Source: JAIEPX01 sp963725255 | Lineage (GTDB): Bacteria > Pseudomonadota > Gammaproteobacteria > JAIEPX01 | Direction of reading: 5' to 3' | NCBI GenBank assembly: GCA_963725255.1 | Contig: CAVRXV010000004.1 | Coordinates: forward strand, 310,001-374,000 | DNA length: 64,000 bases | Shown here: positions 62,883 through 64,000 of the stretch, piece after piece | Numbering within the stretch: position 1 is the stretch's first letter | Layout: each line of letters starts with the position of its first letter | The notes under the pieces: model-generated | Database searches by the model: none | Seen by the model: only the letters and a program-made list of their open reading frames with translations | What the model was told of the DNA's origin: nothing | Program-made: the position numbers and the translations under genes

Positions 62883-64000
62883 ATGGGAAAAGAAACTTTG
62901 AACGGACCCTTCCCCACGTCAACGTGGGTACGATAGGTCACGTGGACCACGGTAAGACGACATTAACCGCGGCGTTAACGAAATGTTTGGCTGATTTAGG
63001 TCAGGCGGAATTTACGTCGTATGACAATATCGACAAAGCGCCGGAAGAACGCGCACGGGGTATTACGATCTCAACAGCCCACGTTGAATACTCATCGAAG
63101 AAACGTCACTATGCGCACGTGGACTGCCCAGGTCACGCGGACTATGTCAAGAACATGATTACCGGTGCGGCGCAGATGGACGGAGCGATTTTGGTGGTGA
63201 GCGCAGCGGATGGCCCGATGCCTCAGACACGTGAGCACATTCTGTTGGCGCGCCAGGTGGGTGTACCGTACATCGTCGTGTTCTTGAACAAAGCGGACAT
63301 GGTTGACGATCCAGAATTATTAGAATTGGTCGAGATGGAAATTCGTGACTTATTGAATAAGTACGATTTTCCTGGTGATACCACACCGATTGTTGTGGGA
63401 TCTGCTTTCAAAGCATTGCAAGGTGATACCAGTGAAATTGGTGTACCTGCAGTATTGAAGCTGGTTGAAACATTGGATGAATACATTCCTGTGCCAGAGC
63501 GTGCAGTGGATCTACCCTTCTTGATGCCGATAGAAGACGTGTTCTCAATCTCAGGTCGAGGCACCGTGGTAACGGGCCGTATCGAACGAGGCAAGGTGAA
63601 AGTTGGTGATGAAATTGAAATTGTAGGCTTGAAAGATACGATCAAGACGACCTGTACTGGTGTAGAAATGTTCCGCAAATTGCTGAACGAAGGACAGGCA
63701 GGGGATAACGTTGGTGTGTTGTTACGTGGTACGAAGAGAGAAGAAGTAGACCGCGGACAAGTGTTGGCAAAACCGGGTAGTATCAAGCCGCATGCTAAGT
63801 TTGAAGCGGAAGTATACGTATTGACGAAAGAAGAAGGTGGACGTCATACGCCATTTTTCAAAGGGTACCGCCCACAGTTTTACTTCCGAACGACGGACGT
63901 AACGGGAGAGTGCGTATTGCCAGATGGAGTAGAGATGGTAATGCCTGGAGATAACATCAAGATGAACGTGACATTGATATGTCCGATTGCGATGGAAGAA
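62883..64000 (+). pseudogene. tuf: Elongation factor Tu, 5' frameshift, 3' end beyond the window
   Basis: From about 62885 the frame reads as full EF-Tu: HVNVGTIGHVDHGKTTLTAA (P-loop), RGITISTAHVEY (switch I), VDCPGHADYVKNMI (DxxG), FLNKADMVDD (NKxD) and onward to MNVTLICPIAMEE at the edge, about 20 residues short of the end. The natural ATG at 62883 has AGGAG seven bases ahead but is one base out of frame. An A is missing from GAAAAC at 62892-62895, where the family reads KENFER. No alternative start lies upstream in the correct frame. Base composition is clearly more GC-rich than the surroundings, as expected for a highly expressed gene. Loss of tuf is unlikely unless a second copy exists, so a sequencing error is the leading explanation. 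Confidence 0.88.

Noticed and set aside
63223..63786. 187-codon minus-strand ORF in the tuf region, and 63159-63386
   Set aside because: Both are antisense to EF-Tu. Long antisense frames are common opposite highly biased genes.

Overview
The window is AT-rich chromosomal DNA from a gammaproteobacterium, most likely a host-associated member of the Legionellales (Legionella/Coxiella/Berkiella-like). This is inference from content: housekeeping genes in gammaproteobacterial order (pepP-ubiH-visC, metG facing mrp, hda-hslVU, tRNA-Tyr/Gly/Thr ahead of tuf), two LbtU-like outer-membrane porins, a secreted papain-like protease, and several large proteins with eukaryote-type domains (OTU, F-box, ankyrin, a Rho-GTPase-like domain). 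No secretion system, prophage, insertion sequence with a transposase, or CRISPR array is visible.

Layout. 1-2.5 kb: pepP end, ubiH and a frameshifted ubiI-like gene. 2.6-8.4 kb: a co-oriented accessory cluster of PAS-LuxR regulator, 2OG-Fe(II) oxygenase, second PAS-LuxR regulator and a 970-residue OTU-like (deubiquitinase-type) protein. 8.4-13.4 kb: beta-CASP metallo-hydrolase, a second small oxygenase, a MazF-type toxin-antitoxin pair and a secreted CocE/NonD-type hydrolase. 13.4-16.2 kb: ABC transporter, YtrA-like GntR repressor and DUF2807 protein under a promoter with a perfect operator palindrome. 16.2-18.4 kb: dapB, sodB and, divergently, a 2-Cys peroxiredoxin behind a Fur-like box. 19-24 kb: two LbtU-like porins flanking pyrC-rnt, with a family of MITE-like palindromic repeats in the gaps. 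24.4-32.1 kb: AAA/DUF234 ATPase, an F-box/ankyrin protein, a frameshifted acidic coiled-coil protein and a decayed F-box/ankyrin paralogue. 32.1-37.7 kb: an RnfB-endonuclease III fusion, metG, a receiver protein, mrp, dcd and an ihfB-like gene.

37.7-44.2 kb: two divergent giant genes (a 1208-residue coiled-coil protein and an 824-residue Rho-like/F-box-like/ankyrin protein), bracketed by two nearly identical 99-bp hairpin elements in direct orientation. 44.3-48.8 kb: DUF2066, hda, hslV, hslU (with a heat-shock-like promoter) and a proline-rich lipoprotein. 49.2-54.6 kb: accessory genes, including a frameshifted AAA/DUF4143 ATPase and the papain-like protease. 54.7-61.6 kb: two tandem ~1150-residue paralogues of unknown function. 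61.9-64 kb: a third LuxR-type regulator, three tRNAs and a 5'-frameshifted tuf running off the window.

Two themes stand out. First, the accessory proteins look like host-directed effectors. The most striking is the Rho-GTPase-like domain with a degraded nucleotide site fused to ankyrin repeats, followed by the OTU protein next to paired PAS-LuxR regulators and an oxygenase. Second, single-base frameshifts occur in at least four otherwise intact genes. Three lie in homopolymers and one is in tuf, so sequencing error should be excluded before any of them is called a true pseudogene.
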